Shown: positions 52,526 to 63,953 of the stretch, piece by piece | Layout: the number at the start of each line of letters is the position of its first letter | Numbering within the stretch: position 1 is the stretch's first letter | Assembly (NCBI RefSeq): GCF_040549485.1 | Contig: NZ_JBEPTK010000019.1 | Coordinates: forward strand, 1 to 64,000 | Length of the DNA: 64,000 bases | Origin: Constrictibacter sp. MBR-5 | GTDB taxonomy: Bacteria > Pseudomonadota > Alphaproteobacteria > JAJUGE01 | Reading direction: 5' to 3' | Notes under the pieces: generated by a model | What the model saw: only the letters and a program-made list of their open reading frames with translations | What the model was told of the DNA's origin: nothing | Databases searched by the model: none | Position numbers and translations under genes: made by a program

Positions 52526-53071
52526 ATGCGCAAGCCCAAGGCGTTCGTCGAGCGCGTAACAGAGCTATCCGACATCGACCTGCACGATCTGTGCGAGGCG
52601 ACCGACGTGGCGATCATCGACGGCGGCGGCTTCGGCTGGCTGAAGCCGCCGCCGCGCCGAACGCTGGAGGCGTATTGGCGCGGCGTCCTGCTGGTACCGG
52701 AGCGGGAGCTGTTCGTCGCGCGCCTCGACGGCGTCGCCTGCGGTTCGGCGCAGCTGGTGAAGTCGCCGCGCAACAATGAGGCGCAACGCTATCTGGCGCA
52801 CATGCAGAGCGAGTTCGTCGCCCCCTGGGCACGCGGCCACGGTCTGGCGCGAATGCTGGTCGAGGCCGTCGAGGCGCGCGCGCGGGCCGAAGGGCTCCGC
52901 ACGCTCAACCTGGACGTGCGCGAGACCCAGGTGGCAGCCATAAAGCTTTACGAATCGCTCGGCTTCACCCATTGGGGAACGCATCCGCATTACGCCCGCG
53001 TGCGGGGGCAGGACGTGGCGGGGCTTTTCTTCTACAAGGAACTCAGCCGCCGCCGAGAAGCCGAATCATGA
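52526..53071 (+). CDS. GNAT-family N-acetyltransferase in the his operon
   Basis: The 181-residue protein has the acetyl-CoA loop [20 protein letters not shown] and the GNAT C-terminal strand-helix [21 protein letters not shown]. The N-terminal part ([26 protein letters not shown]) is typical of N-acetyltransferases found in his clusters of this class. Its stop overlaps hisA by an ATGA. The substrate is unknown; position suggests modification of a protein or amine rather than a his intermediate. Confidence 0.88.
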   Translation: MRKPKAFVERVTELSDIDLHDLCEATDVAIIDGGGFGWLKPPPRRTLEAYWRGVLLVPERELFVARLDGVACGSAQLVKSPRNNEAQRYLAHMQSEFVAPWARGHGLARMLVEAVEARARAEGLRTLNLDVRETQVAAIKLYESLGFTHWGTHPHYARVRGQDVAGLFFYKELSRRREAES

Positions 53072-53799
53072 TCCTGTTTCCCGCCATCGACCTGAAGGAC
53101 GGTAAGTGCGTCCGCCTGCTCCGTGGTGACATGGGGCAGGTCACCGTGTTCAACGAGGACCCTGCGGCGCAGGCGATGACCTTCGCCGCGCAGGGTTTCG
53201 AATGGCTCCACCTGGTCGACCTGAACGGGGCGGTCGAGGGGCATCCGGTGAACGGCGACGCGGTGTCGCGCATCGTCGATGCCGTACAGATCCCGGTACA
53301 GCTCGGCGGCGGTATCCGCGACATGGCCACCGTCGAGATGTGGCTGGAGAAGGGCATCCGCCGGGTTATCCTCGGCACCATCGCGGTACGCGACCCGCAG
53401 TTCGTCCATGAGGCCTGCCGCCGGTTCCCCGACAGGATCGTCGTCAGCATCGATGCGCGCGACGGCATGGTCGCGGTCGAGGGCTGGACGCAGACGTCCA
53501 AGGTAAAGGCCCTGGACCTGGCGCTGCGCTTCGAGGATGCCGGCGTCGCGGCCATCGTCTTCACCGATATCGAACGGGACGGCGCGATGGGCGGGGTGAA
53601 CACGGACGCCACCGTCGACCTCGCCTGGGCGCTCACGACGCCCGTCATCGCGTCGGGCGGCGTGTCGTCGCTGGCCGATCTCCGCCTGCTGAAGGATCAG
53701 GAGAAGGCCGGTATCGAGGGCGTGATTTCCGGCCGTGCCCTTTATGACGGCCGGATCGATCCGGTGGCCGCGCTGGCGCTGCTGCGCCAGGGGAGTTGA
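53068..53799 (+). CDS. hisA: ProFAR isomerase
   Basis: HisA is a TIM-barrel isomerase of the fourth histidine step. The 243-residue protein starts with the catalytic Asp in [14 protein letters not shown]. It has the two phosphate half-barrel loops IQLGGGIRD-type ([16 protein letters not shown]) and IASGGVSS, and the second acid in [12 protein letters not shown]. The ATG overlaps the GNAT stop. Confidence 0.97.
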   Translation: MILFPAIDLKDGKCVRLLRGDMGQVTVFNEDPAAQAMTFAAQGFEWLHLVDLNGAVEGHPVNGDAVSRIVDAVQIPVQLGGGIRDMATVEMWLEKGIRRVILGTIAVRDPQFVHEACRRFPDRIVVSIDARDGMVAVEGWTQTSKVKALDLALRFEDAGVAAIVFTDIERDGAMGGVNTDATVDLAWALTTPVIASGGVSSLADLRLLKDQEKAGIEGVISGRALYDGRIDPVAALALLRQGS

Positions 53800-53803
53800 A
53801 GCG

Positions 53804-54577
53804 ATGCTGAAGGTCCGGATCATCCCGTGTCTGGACGTGCATGCCGGCCGCGTCGTGAAGGGCGTGCGCTTCGTCGACCTGCGCGACGCCGGTGACCCGG
53901 TCGAGCAGGCGCGCGTCTACGACGCCGCCGGGGCCGACGAACTCTGCTTCCTCGACATCACCGCCAGCCACGAGAACCGCGACACGCTCTATGACGTGGT
54001 GCGCGGCACCGCCGAGCAGTGCTTCATGCCGCTGACCGTCGGCGGCGGCGTGCGCACCGTCGAGGACATCCGCAAGCTGCTGCTCGCCGGGGCCGACAAG
54101 GTGTCGATCAACACCGCGGCGGTCACCCGGCCGGAGTTCGTACGCGAGGGTGCGGAGAAGTTCGGCAGCCAGTGCATCGTCGTCGCCATCGACGCCAAGC
54201 AGGTGGGTCCCGGTCGCTGGGAGGTCTTCACCCACGGCGGTCGGCGCGAGACCGGCCTGGAGACGGTGGCCTGGGCGCAGCGCATGGTCGAACTCGGCGC
54301 CGGCGAGATCCTGCTGACCGCGATGGATCGTGACGGCACGCGCCAGGGCTTCGACAACGCGCTGACGCGGGCCGTCTCCGATGCGGTCCGGGTCCCGGTG
54401 ATCGCGTCCGGCGGCGTCGGCAACCTCGACCATCTGGTCGACGGAGTCCGTGAGGGGCACGCCGCCGCCGTGCTCGCGGCGTCCATCTTCCATTTCGGCG
54501 AATATTCGATCGGCGAGGCGAAGGCGCACCTGCGCCAGGCCGGCATCGCCGTGCGCGAGGAGCGCGCCCATGTCTGA
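53804..54577 (+). CDS. hisF: Imidazole glycerol phosphate synthase, cyclase subunit
   Basis: HisF closes the imidazole ring using ammonia from HisH and releases AICAR. The 257-residue TIM barrel begins with [18 protein letters not shown] (catalytic Asp11) and has [10 protein letters not shown], the second Asp in [10 protein letters not shown], and IASGGVGN. Its start is 4 bases after hisA and its end overlaps hisE by 8 bases. Confidence 0.97.
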   Translation: MLKVRIIPCLDVHAGRVVKGVRFVDLRDAGDPVEQARVYDAAGADELCFLDITASHENRDTLYDVVRGTAEQCFMPLTVGGGVRTVEDIRKLLLAGADKVSINTAAVTRPEFVREGAEKFGSQCIVVAIDAKQVGPGRWEVFTHGGRRETGLETVAWAQRMVELGAGEILLTAMDRDGTRQGFDNALTRAVSDAVRVPVIASGGVGNLDHLVDGVREGHAAAVLAASIFHFGEYSIGEAKAHLRQAGIAVREERAHV

Positions 54578-54914
54578 TCCCGTCGCGCCGAAGCCGACAG
54601 CAGTGGCCGACAGTGCCGTCCTGGAGCGCCTCAGCGCGGTGATCCGCACCCGCCGGGGCGCCGACCCGGCGTCGTCGCGCACGGCCAAGCTCTTCGCCGC
54701 CGGCACCGCGAAGATCGCCCAGAAGGTGGGCGAGGAGGCTGTCGAGACGGTGATCGAGGCCATGCGTGGCGACCGCGAGCGCCTCGTCTCGGAGAGCGCC
54801 GACCTCGTCTATCACCTCCTCGTGCTGTGGGCGGACCGCGATATCGACCCCGCCGACGTCTGGGCGGAGCTTGCCCGGCGCGAAGGCGTGCCCGACCCGC
54901 GCGACCGGCGCTGA
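54570..54914 (+). CDS. hisE: Phosphoribosyl-ATP pyrophosphatase
   Basis: HisE removes pyrophosphate from PR-ATP in the second histidine step. The 114-residue all-alpha protein has the core [15 protein letters not shown] and [13 protein letters not shown], with acidic metal ligands E-x2-E and E-x3-D. It is a stand-alone protein, not fused to hisI; no hisI is nearby. It closes the his operon. Confidence 0.95.
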   Translation: MSDPVAPKPTAVADSAVLERLSAVIRTRRGADPASSRTAKLFAAGTAKIAQKVGEEAVETVIEAMRGDRERLVSESADLVYHLLVLWADRDIDPADVWAELARREGVPDPRDRR

Positions 54915-54992
54915 ACCCGGACGGACGGGAATAGGCTTTCCTCCGCGCGCGCGCCTATTAAGCTGTCCGCTGCATCGGCGAGGGGGCGGCAC

Positions 54993-56234
54993 ATGGCGAA
55001 GCGGGTTGCGGTGATCGGTGCGGGCGTGGTGGGAATCTGCTGCGCCCTCCAACTCCGCCGCGACGGCCACGACGTGACCGTCTACGACCCCGAGGCGCCG
55101 GGCACGCAGACCTCGTTCGGCAATGCCGGCGCCATCAGCAGCCAGTCCTGCATCCCGATGTCCGGCCCCGGCATCCTGAAGAAGGTTCCAGGATGGCTGA
55201 TGGACCCGCTCGGGCCGCTCGCCATCCGCATGGGCTACCTGCCGCGCGTCGCACCCTGGCTCCTGCAGTTCGTGGCGGCCGGCCGGCGCGACCGGGTGCT
55301 CGGGCAGGTGAAGGCGCTGCGCTCGCTGCATGCGCCCGCGATCGATGCGCACCGCGAACTGGCGGCGCTCGCGGGGGCGACCGGCCTGATCCAGCAGAAC
55401 GGCGGGCTCTACGTCTACGAGACGGACGAGGGCTTCGCGGGTGACGCCGGCAACCGCGCGCTGATGCGCGAGCACGGCGTCGAGGTGCAGGAACTCGATG
55501 CGCACGAGCTGCGGCAGATGGAGCCGGCCCTGGCGCCGATCTTCCGCCACGGCGTCTTCCTGCCCGAGGGCGGCCATACGCTCGATCCGGGCGGGCTGGT
55601 GCAGGCCTATGCCGAGGTGCTGCGGCGCGAAGGCGGCGAGATCCGTGCCGAGCGCGTGCTCGGATTCGAGAGCTGCCCCGACGGGGTCACCGGTCTCCGG
55701 ACCGATGCCGGTCTGCGGCCGGCCGACGCGGTGGTGGTCGCGGCCGGCGCCTGGTCGCACCGGCTGGCGGCGCAGATCGGCGACAAGGTGCCGCTGGAGA
55801 GTGAGCGTGGCTACCACATGGTCGTTGGCCACCAGCCGGTCCCGACCCGCCGGCCGGTCAGCTTCATCGAGCGGCGCTTCATGGCGACGACGATGAACAT
55901 GGGCCTGCGCCTCGCCGGGACCGTCGAGTTTGCCGGCCTCGACGCCGCGCCCAACTGGGGCAGGGCGGACAAGCTGGTCGAGCACGCCCGCCGCGCCTTC
56001 GCGACCCTCTCGACCGAGACCACCAGCCGCTGGATGGGGCATCGTCCGTCGACGCCCGACTCGCTGCCAGTGATCGGGCGCGCCCCGGGTTCGTCGAACG
56101 TGATCTACGCCTTCGGCCACGGCCATCTCGGCCTCACCGGCTCCGCCATCACAGGCGGCATCGTGGCGGATCTGGTCGGCGGCCGGCCGCCGCGCGTCGA
56201 CCCGACGCCCTTCTCGGCCGCCCGCTTCCATTGA
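54993..56234 (+). CDS. D-amino acid dehydrogenase-like FAD oxidoreductase (DadA family)
   Basis: The 413-residue flavoprotein opens with a dinucleotide-binding GAGVVGICCALQL (9-21). It has the DadA marks TSFGNAGAIS, a substrate-binding middle (GLYVYETDEGFAGDAG) and the C-terminal FAD motif ALGHGHLGLTGS-type (FGHGHLGLTGSAITGG). It lacks an ETF or quinone partner nearby. It probably oxidises D-amino acids or a related amine at the inner membrane. It sits between hisE and cpoB, where a tol-pal gene would be found in many relatives. Confidence 0.87.
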   Translation: MAKRVAVIGAGVVGICCALQLRRDGHDVTVYDPEAPGTQTSFGNAGAISSQSCIPMSGPGILKKVPGWLMDPLGPLAIRMGYLPRVAPWLLQFVAAGRRDRVLGQVKALRSLHAPAIDAHRELAALAGATGLIQQNGGLYVYETDEGFAGDAGNRALMREHGVEVQELDAHELRQMEPALAPIFRHGVFLPEGGHTLDPGGLVQAYAEVLRREGGEIRAERVLGFESCPDGVTGLRTDAGLRPADAVVVAAGAWSHRLAAQIGDKVPLESERGYHMVVGHQPVPTRRPVSFIERRFMATTMNMGLRLAGTVEFAGLDAAPNWGRADKLVEHARRAFATLSTETTSRWMGHRPSTPDSLPVIGRAPGSSNVIYAFGHGHLGLTGSAITGGIVADLVGGRPPRVDPTPFSAARFH

Positions 56235-56345
56235 TCGCTTCGGGCGCCGCCCCTTGCCGAGCAATCGGCCTGCAACCCATCTCTGCTAGACTGCCAACGA
56301 TCGCGGCCGTCGGGCCGTCCTCGCGACAGAGAGCATGAAAAGCCC

Positions 56346-57179
56346 ATGACCCTTCGCCGATTTCACCCGGTCCTGCTGGCCGGTCTCGTGCTCGCCGCTC
56401 CGTCGATCGCCGATGCGCAGCGTTACGATCCGCGGGGAAGCGACCCCGTCGCCGGCGTCGACCCGTACCGGGAGCGGGTGGAGGTCCGCCTGAATGCCAT
56501 GGAGAGCGAGCTGCGCTCGGTGACCGGCAAGGTCGAGGACATGACCTACAACGTCCGGCGGCTGCAGGATCGCCTGGACAAGCTCGTCGCCGACGTGGAC
56601 TTCCGCCTCACCAGCATCGAACGCGCGCTGCGCGAGGGCGGCGGGGCGGGTGCGCCGGCTGCCGGTGGTGCGACGCCGCCCGCGGCGTCCGCGGCAGGCG
56701 GCGGCGAGCGGTCCGCCGACACGACGTTGTCGGCCGGAACGCGTTCCCCCGCGACGGAGCAGCGTCCGCAGGCGAACGTCACGCTGCCGAGCGGCTCGGC
56801 GATGGACCAGTACGCCTTCGCCCAGCAGCTCATGTCCCAGACGCGCTATGCCGAGGCGGAATCCGCGTTCAAGCAGTTCATCCAGAAGCATCCGGACGGC
56901 CAGCTCGCCGACAATGCGCGCTATTGGCTGGCGGAGACCTACTATGTGCGCCGCGAGTATCCCGAGGCGGCCAGCATGTTCCTGGAGAGCTATCAGAAGG
57001 CGCCGAGCGGCAGCAAGGCGCCGGACAATCTGCTGAAGCTCGGCCTGTCCCTCTCCGCGCTGCAGAAGAAGCAGGAGGCCTGCGTGGCGCTCGACAAGCT
57101 GCTCCGCGACCATGGGAACGCCGACAGCCGCATCCGCCAGCGTGCCGAGCAGGAGCGCAGCCAGCTCGCCTGCGGCTGA
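56346..57179 (+). CDS. cpoB: Tol-Pal system protein CpoB (YbgF)
   Basis: The 277-residue periplasmic protein has a signal peptide (cut near ADA, residue 25) and a coiled-coil region (about 38-97, VEVRLNAMESELRSVTGKVE). A Pro/Ala/Gly linker follows, then C-terminal TPR repeats (YAFAQQLMSQTRYAEAESAF, ARYWLAETYYVRREYPEAAS). CpoB coordinates outer-membrane constriction with wall synthesis by PBPs. The usual upstream tolQRAB-pal genes are not in the window. tilS follows closely. Confidence 0.92.
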   Translation: MTLRRFHPVLLAGLVLAAPSIADAQRYDPRGSDPVAGVDPYRERVEVRLNAMESELRSVTGKVEDMTYNVRRLQDRLDKLVADVDFRLTSIERALREGGGAGAPAAGGATPPAASAAGGGERSADTTLSAGTRSPATEQRPQANVTLPSGSAMDQYAFAQQLMSQTRYAEAESAFKQFIQKHPDGQLADNARYWLAETYYVRREYPEAASMFLESYQKAPSGSKAPDNLLKLGLSLSALQKKQEACVALDKLLRDHGNADSRIRQRAEQERSQLACG

Positions 57180-57195
57180 TCGTCGTTCAGCAGCC

Positions 57196-58512
57196 GTGGC
57201 TGACGTGGAGTCGGGCAGCGCGACACCTGTCGGCGACGCGGAGTTCGGCGCCTGGATGGCGGCGCTCGGTCCGTTCGAAGCCGAGCCGCGGCTGGCGGTG
57301 GCCGTATCGGGCGGATCGGACAGCATCGCCCTGGCCGTCCTGGCCGATCGCTGGTGCCGCGCATGCGACGGCAGCGTGCTCGCCCTGACGGTCGACCACG
57401 GGCTGCGCGAGGGCGCCGCGGCGGAAGCGGCGGACGCCGGCAGAATCCTCGCCCGAGAAGGCGTGGCGCAGCATGTGCTCCGCTGGGAGGGGGCGAAGCC
57501 CGCCGCGGGCATTCAGGCGGCGGCGCGCGCCGCACGCTACCGTCTTCTGGAAGACGCCTGCGCGGCTGCCGGCATTCTGCATCTGCTGGTGGCGCACCAC
57601 GCGGACGATCAGGCCGAGACGCTGCTGCTCCGCCTGGGGCATGGCAGCGGGCCGTTCGGGCTGGCGGGCATGTCGGCCATCCGCGAGCGCCGGCGGGTCA
57701 GGGTCGTTCGCCCGCTGCTGACGGCGACCCGCGCGCGACTCCGCGCCACCCTGGAAACCTCGGGCATTCCCTGGCTCGACGACCCGTCGAACCGAAACCC
57801 CGCATTCGCGCGCACGGGCGCCCGGGACCTGCTGCAGGCCGCTGCGCCGCACGCGCCGGCCGGACCGGCGCTCGCCGCATCGGCGCGCCGGCTCGGGCGG
57901 GCGCGCCAAGCGGCCGAGGGCGCGCTGGCCGGCCTGATCGCTGCGGCGGTGACGCTGCGACCCGAAGGCTACGCCTTGGTCGATGCCGCACTGTTCAGCG
58001 CAGCGCCGGCGGATGCGCGGTTGCGGCTGCTGGCGGCGGTGACCGGCGCGCTGGGCGGTGGCGACTGGCCGCCGCGCGACGAGCGCGTCGAGCGCTTCGA
58101 CCATCGCATGCGCGACGCCGGCTTCCGCCAGCATACGCTGGGCGGATGTCTGGTGCGGGCGGTACGCGGCGCATTTCTCGTCTGCCGCGAGCCGGAGGTG
58201 GCGCCGACGCTGACGGTGGCCGCGGGTGAGCGTCTGCACTGGGACGGACGCTTCGACATCGCTGTGCCGGCCGGCTCGGGCGAGGGCCTGACGGTGGGGC
58301 CGTTCGGCGCCGCGCGGCGGGACCGCCGGCGTTCCCTGTTGCCGGCGAGCGTGCGCGCCGGACTGCCCGTTCTGCGCGACGTGCGGGGGATCGTCGCGGC
58401 GGCCGAGCCGCTGCGTGCCGATGAGAGCGTTGATCCCGCAGCGATTCCATCGCTGTCGGCCACCTTCCGGCCGAGGAGGCCGCTGATGGGGCCGGGTTTC
58501 GCGCTTGTTTGA
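57196..58512 (+). CDS. tilS: tRNA(Ile)-lysidine synthase
   Basis: TilS puts lysine on C34 of the CAU-anticodon tRNA-Ile so that it reads AUA. From the GTG at 57196 the enzyme has 438 residues. It has a PP-loop SGGSDS (38-43), LTVDHGLREGAA, the HHADDQAETLLLRL motif and the PLL-x-R linker segment. The C-terminal part is Ala/Arg-rich and poorly conserved. The start is uncertain: the frame extends upstream into cpoB and ribosome signals are weak. GTG 57205 is possible too. Confidence 0.93.
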   Translation: MADVESGSATPVGDAEFGAWMAALGPFEAEPRLAVAVSGGSDSIALAVLADRWCRACDGSVLALTVDHGLREGAAAEAADAGRILAREGVAQHVLRWEGAKPAAGIQAAARAARYRLLEDACAAAGILHLLVAHHADDQAETLLLRLGHGSGPFGLAGMSAIRERRRVRVVRPLLTATRARLRATLETSGIPWLDDPSNRNPAFARTGARDLLQAAAPHAPAGPALAASARRLGRARQAAEGALAGLIAAAVTLRPEGYALVDAALFSAAPADARLRLLAAVTGALGGGDWPPRDERVERFDHRMRDAGFRQHTLGGCLVRAVRGAFLVCREPEVAPTLTVAAGERLHWDGRFDIAVPAGSGEGLTVGPFGAARRDRRRSLLPASVRAGLPVLRDVRGIVAAAEPLRADESVDPAAIPSLSATFRPRRPLMGPGFALV

Positions 58513-58607
58513 GGCACGGCCGGCATTATCTTGGATTTCACGATGCCGATCGAATTGGGTCGCCTTTCGCCTGCTTGGGCCGCGACCCGTCTGCATAGGG
58601 GACTAGG

Positions 58608-60536
<1,929 letters not shown>

Positions 60537-60544
60537 GGGCGACC

Positions 60545-61657
60545 ATGGACAGGACCGACGACCCCGCGCTCGCGCGGGGTTTTCGCCTTTTGGAGCAGGG
60601 CTGGCTGCCGCAGCCCGACGGCCTCGTGTCGGGACGCGCCGCTGCGGATCTGATCGAAGCCGGAGTCGCGCTTCCGCTTCCCGGAGGACGCTCCGCCTTC
60701 ACGCTGTGTCGCCTCCATCCGCCTCCGGGCGTCGGCGCGGCGCCGGTTCCGATGCCGATCACGCAGATGTGTAGTCGGGCGCGCGACCTGCTTCCCGCCG
60801 CGTTTCGCGTCTCCGAGCGGCCCGCCTTCGCCGGGCTCGACCTGCGCCAGCCTCGGCTGATGGGCATCGTCAACGTCACGCCGGACAGCTTTTCCGACGG
60901 CGGGAGGCATTTCGCGACCGAGGCGGCCGTGGCGCACGGCCTCTCGCTGCGCGACGGCGGTGCGGACATTCTCGACGTGGGCGGCGAGTCGACGCGGCCG
61001 GGGGCCGAACCTGTTCCGGTCGAGGAGGAGTTGCGGCGGGTGGTGCCGGTGGTGCGTGCGCTCGCCGCGGCGGGCGGGGCGCGCGTGTCGATCGACACCC
61101 GTCACGCGCCCGTCATGCGCGCCGCCATCGCCGCCGGCGCCGATATCGTCAACGATGTCAGTGCGTTGGAACATGATCCCGACAGTATCGCCGCCGTCGC
61201 CGAGAGCGGTGTCGCGGTGGTGCTGATGCACATGCAGGGCGAGCCGCGCACCATGCAGGCGTCACCCCGCTACATTCATGCCCCGACAGAGGTCTACGAC
61301 CGTCTCGCCCGCCGCATCGACGCCTGTACCGCCGCCGGCATCGGCCGGGACCGGATCGCGGTCGATCCGGGGATCGGTTTCGGCAAGACCCTCGACCACA
61401 ATCTGGCTTTGCTGGATGCGCTGCCCATGCTGCAGGGCCTTGGCTGCGCCGTTCTGCTGGGCGTCTCGCGCAAGGGATTTCTCGGGCGCCTCGGCGGCGG
61501 GGCGGTGGCGGCGGAGCGCACGGGCGCGTCGATTGCCGCGGGGTTGCGCGGCATCACATGCGGCGCGGATATTCTGCGTGTACATGATGTGCCGGAGACC
61601 GCTCGTGCCCTCGCGGTGTGGAGCGGTCTTCATCTTCGGTTCAGGGTAGACGACTAG
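60545..61657 (+). CDS. folP: Dihydropteroate synthase with N-terminal extension
   Basis: FolP joins p-aminobenzoate to the pterin in folate synthesis, the sulfonamide target. The DHPS TIM barrel starts near residue 100: LMGIVNVTPDSFSDGG, GGESTRPGAEPV, VSIDTRHAPV, IVNDVSAL, DPGIGFGKTLDHN and LLGVSRKGFL. Before it lie about 100 extra residues (LEQGWLPQPDGLVSGRAA; AFTLCRLHPPPG) of unknown role. ATG 60545 is preferred; a GTG at 60533 overlapping the ftsH stop is an alternative. It runs with ftsH and glmM. Confidence 0.93.
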   Translation: MDRTDDPALARGFRLLEQGWLPQPDGLVSGRAAADLIEAGVALPLPGGRSAFTLCRLHPPPGVGAAPVPMPITQMCSRARDLLPAAFRVSERPAFAGLDLRQPRLMGIVNVTPDSFSDGGRHFATEAAVAHGLSLRDGGADILDVGGESTRPGAEPVPVEEELRRVVPVVRALAAAGGARVSIDTRHAPVMRAAIAAGADIVNDVSALEHDPDSIAAVAESGVAVVLMHMQGEPRTMQASPRYIHAPTEVYDRLARRIDACTAAGIGRDRIAVDPGIGFGKTLDHNLALLDALPMLQGLGCAVLLGVSRKGFLGRLGGGAVAAERTGASIAAGLRGITCGADILRVHDVPETARALAVWSGLHLRFRVDD

Positions 61658-61720
61658 GCTGGTTGGTCTGGCCCGAACTGGTAGTTTACCCAGGTTTACA
61701 ACAGGGAGCATATTCGGCGC

Positions 61721-63061
61721 ATGTCCCGCGAACTTTTCGGCACCGACGGCATCCGCGGCAAGGCGAATCTCGAGCCGATGACGGCCGATACCGCCCTGCG
61801 CGTCGCGATGGCGACGGCGCTGCACTTTCGCAACGGTCATCATCAGACCGTGGTGATCGGCAAGGATACTCGGCTGTCAGGTTATCTGCTTGAGCCCGCC
61901 ATGACCGCCGGGTTCGTCGGAATGGGCATGGATGTGGTGCTGGTAGGCCCGATTCCGACGCCTGCCGTCGCGATGCTCACCCGCTCGCTGCGCGCCGACC
62001 TGGGCGTCGTGATTTCGGCCTCGCACAATCCGTTCGAGGACAACGGCATCAAGCTGTTCGGCGCGGACGGCTTTAAGCTCTCTGACGAGGTCGAGCGAGA
62101 GATCGAGGGCAACCTCGAAAGGGTGGTCGAGTCGCGGGCTGCCCCCTCCCAGCTCGGCCGGGCGCGCCGCATGGACGACGCGGGAGGGCGGTATGTCGAG
62201 TTCGTGAAGTCGAGCTTCCCGCGCGGCATGCGGCTCGACGGCCTCAAGATCGTCGTCGACTGCGCCCACGGCGCCGCCTACAAGGTTGCGCCAAACGTCC
62301 TGTGGGAACTCGGTGCCGAAGTCGTCACGATCGGCGTGCAGCCGAACGGCACCAACATCAACGAGCGCTGCGGGGCCACGCACCCGGAGACGCTGGCCGA
62401 GGCCGTTCTCGCCAACTGCGCGGACGTCGGCATCGCGCTCGATGGGGATGCGGATCGCATCCAGATGGTCGACGAGAAGGGCCGCAAGATCGACGGCGAC
62501 CAAGTCATGGGCCTGATCGCCGCGAGCTGGCGCGCCGACGGCCGCCTGCGCGGCGACGGCATCGTCGCGACAGTGATGTCGAACCTCGGCCTGGAGCGCC
62601 ACCTGCGGTCGCTCGGCCTGCGCCTGGAGCGGACCAAGGTCGGCGACCGCTACGTCGTCGAGCGCATGCGCGAGATCGGCTGGAACGTCGGCGGCGAACA
62701 GTCTGGCCATGTGGTGCTCAGCGACTATGCGACGACGGGCGACGGCCTGACGGCCGCCCTGCAGATCCTGTCCTGCCTCGTTCAGGCGAACCGCCCGGCG
62801 AGCGAGGTGCTGCGCGTCTTCGAGCCGCTGCCGCAGATCCTGCGGAACGTGCGCATCCACGGCATGTCGCCGCTCGATCAGGCGGAAGTACGTCACGTCA
62901 TGGCGGACGCCGAAGCCAGGCTCGCCAGCGGCGGCCGGCTGCTGATCCGGAAGTCCGGCACCGAGCCGCTGATCCGCGTCATGGCCGAGGGCGAGGACGA
63001 GGTTCTCGTGACGGCGGTGGTCAACGACGTTGCCGACGCCATTCAGCGCGCTGCGACCTGA
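61721..63061 (+). CDS. glmM: Phosphoglucosamine mutase
   Basis: GlmM makes glucosamine-1-phosphate for wall and LPS sugars. The 446-residue protein has the phosphoserine loop [14 protein letters not shown] (Ser101), the metal loop [13 protein letters not shown], the sugar loop GGEQSGHVV and the phosphate loop [12 protein letters not shown]. The length is standard. It follows folP by 63 bases, and thiD follows by 33 bases in the same frame. Confidence 0.97.
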   Translation: MSRELFGTDGIRGKANLEPMTADTALRVAMATALHFRNGHHQTVVIGKDTRLSGYLLEPAMTAGFVGMGMDVVLVGPIPTPAVAMLTRSLRADLGVVISASHNPFEDNGIKLFGADGFKLSDEVEREIEGNLERVVESRAAPSQLGRARRMDDAGGRYVEFVKSSFPRGMRLDGLKIVVDCAHGAAYKVAPNVLWELGAEVVTIGVQPNGTNINERCGATHPETLAEAVLANCADVGIALDGDADRIQMVDEKGRKIDGDQVMGLIAASWRADGRLRGDGIVATVMSNLGLERHLRSLGLRLERTKVGDRYVVERMREIGWNVGGEQSGHVVLSDYATTGDGLTAALQILSCLVQANRPASEVLRVFEPLPQILRNVRIHGMSPLDQAEVRHVMADAEARLASGGRLLIRKSGTEPLIRVMAEGEDEVLVTAVVNDVADAIQRAAT

Positions 63062-63094
63062 ACGCGCGGTCACAATCAGGGCAGGGAGCGGACC

Positions 63095-63916
63095 ATTAAG
63101 CTGCAAGGACGAGTCCTCATCATCGCCGGATCCGATTCCGGCGGAGGCGCCGGCATCCAGGCCGACATCAAGACGGTGACCGCCCTCGGCGGTTATGCGA
63201 TGACCGCGATCACGGCCCTGACCGCGCAGAACACGCAGGGCGTGTTCGGCGTCCATCCGGTGCCGCCCGACTTCATCGCGGAACAGATCCGGCTGGTCCT
63301 GCGCGACATCGGCGCGGATGCGGTAAAGCTCGGCATGCTGCACGACGCCGCGGTGATCGATGCCGTTGCCGATGTCCTGGTGGCCGAGGCGCCGGGCGTG
63401 CCGCTGGTCCTCGATCCGGTGATGGTCGCGAAGGGCGGTGCGGCACTGCTCGATCCCAACGCATCCGTGACGTTGAAGCGGCGTCTGCCGATCATCGCGC
63501 GCATCATCACGCCGAACATCCCGGAAGCGGAAGCGCTGAGCGGGTTGAACATCGGCGATCTCGACCAGATGCGGCACGCCGCGGCCATGCTCGTGACGCT
63601 GGGCGTCGAGACGGTCCTGTTGAAGGGCGGGCATCTCGACGGCGACGATGTGACGGACATCCTGGCGACGGCCGACGGCCTCATCGAGATGACGTCGCCG
63701 CGGATCGATACCGCGCACACCCACGGGACGGGCTGTTCGCTGGCGTCGGCGATCGCGACCGGACTGGCCCAGGGTCTCGACCTCGAGGCTGCGGTGCGTC
63801 GTGCCCGGGCCTACGTGCATGAGGCCATCCTGTCGGCCCCCGGCTTCGGCAAGGGCCACGGCCCGCTCAACCACGTCCACACTCTGGCGCCATACATGCT
63901 CAACGGTGCATCCTGA
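63095..63916 (+). CDS. thiD: Hydroxymethylpyrimidine/phosphomethylpyrimidine kinase, probable ATT start
   Basis: ThiD phosphorylates HMP and HMP-P in thiamine synthesis. Family homology begins before the first ATG (63176): the frame reads KLQGRVLIIAGSDSGGGAGI, the HMP-binding N-terminus. No ATG, GTG or TTG precedes it after the glmM stop. The only well-placed start is ATT at 63095, six bases after AGGGAG; CTG 63101 is a second choice. This gives 273 residues. Later marks are VLDPVMVAKGGAALL, TPNIPEAEALSG, VLLKGGHLDGD and the anion hole THGTGCSLASAIA. It also resembles stand-alone ThiD rather than ThiDE fusions. Confidence 0.93.
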   Translation: MKLQGRVLIIAGSDSGGGAGIQADIKTVTALGGYAMTAITALTAQNTQGVFGVHPVPPDFIAEQIRLVLRDIGADAVKLGMLHDAAVIDAVADVLVAEAPGVPLVLDPVMVAKGGAALLDPNASVTLKRRLPIIARIITPNIPEAEALSGLNIGDLDQMRHAAAMLVTLGVETVLLKGGHLDGDDVTDILATADGLIEMTSPRIDTAHTHGTGCSLASAIATGLAQGLDLEAAVRRARAYVHEAILSAPGFGKGHGPLNHVHTLAPYMLNGAS

Positions 63917-63953
63917 CGGCTGCCCGCACGCGGCGGGTTCCTGGGAGCGAGCG

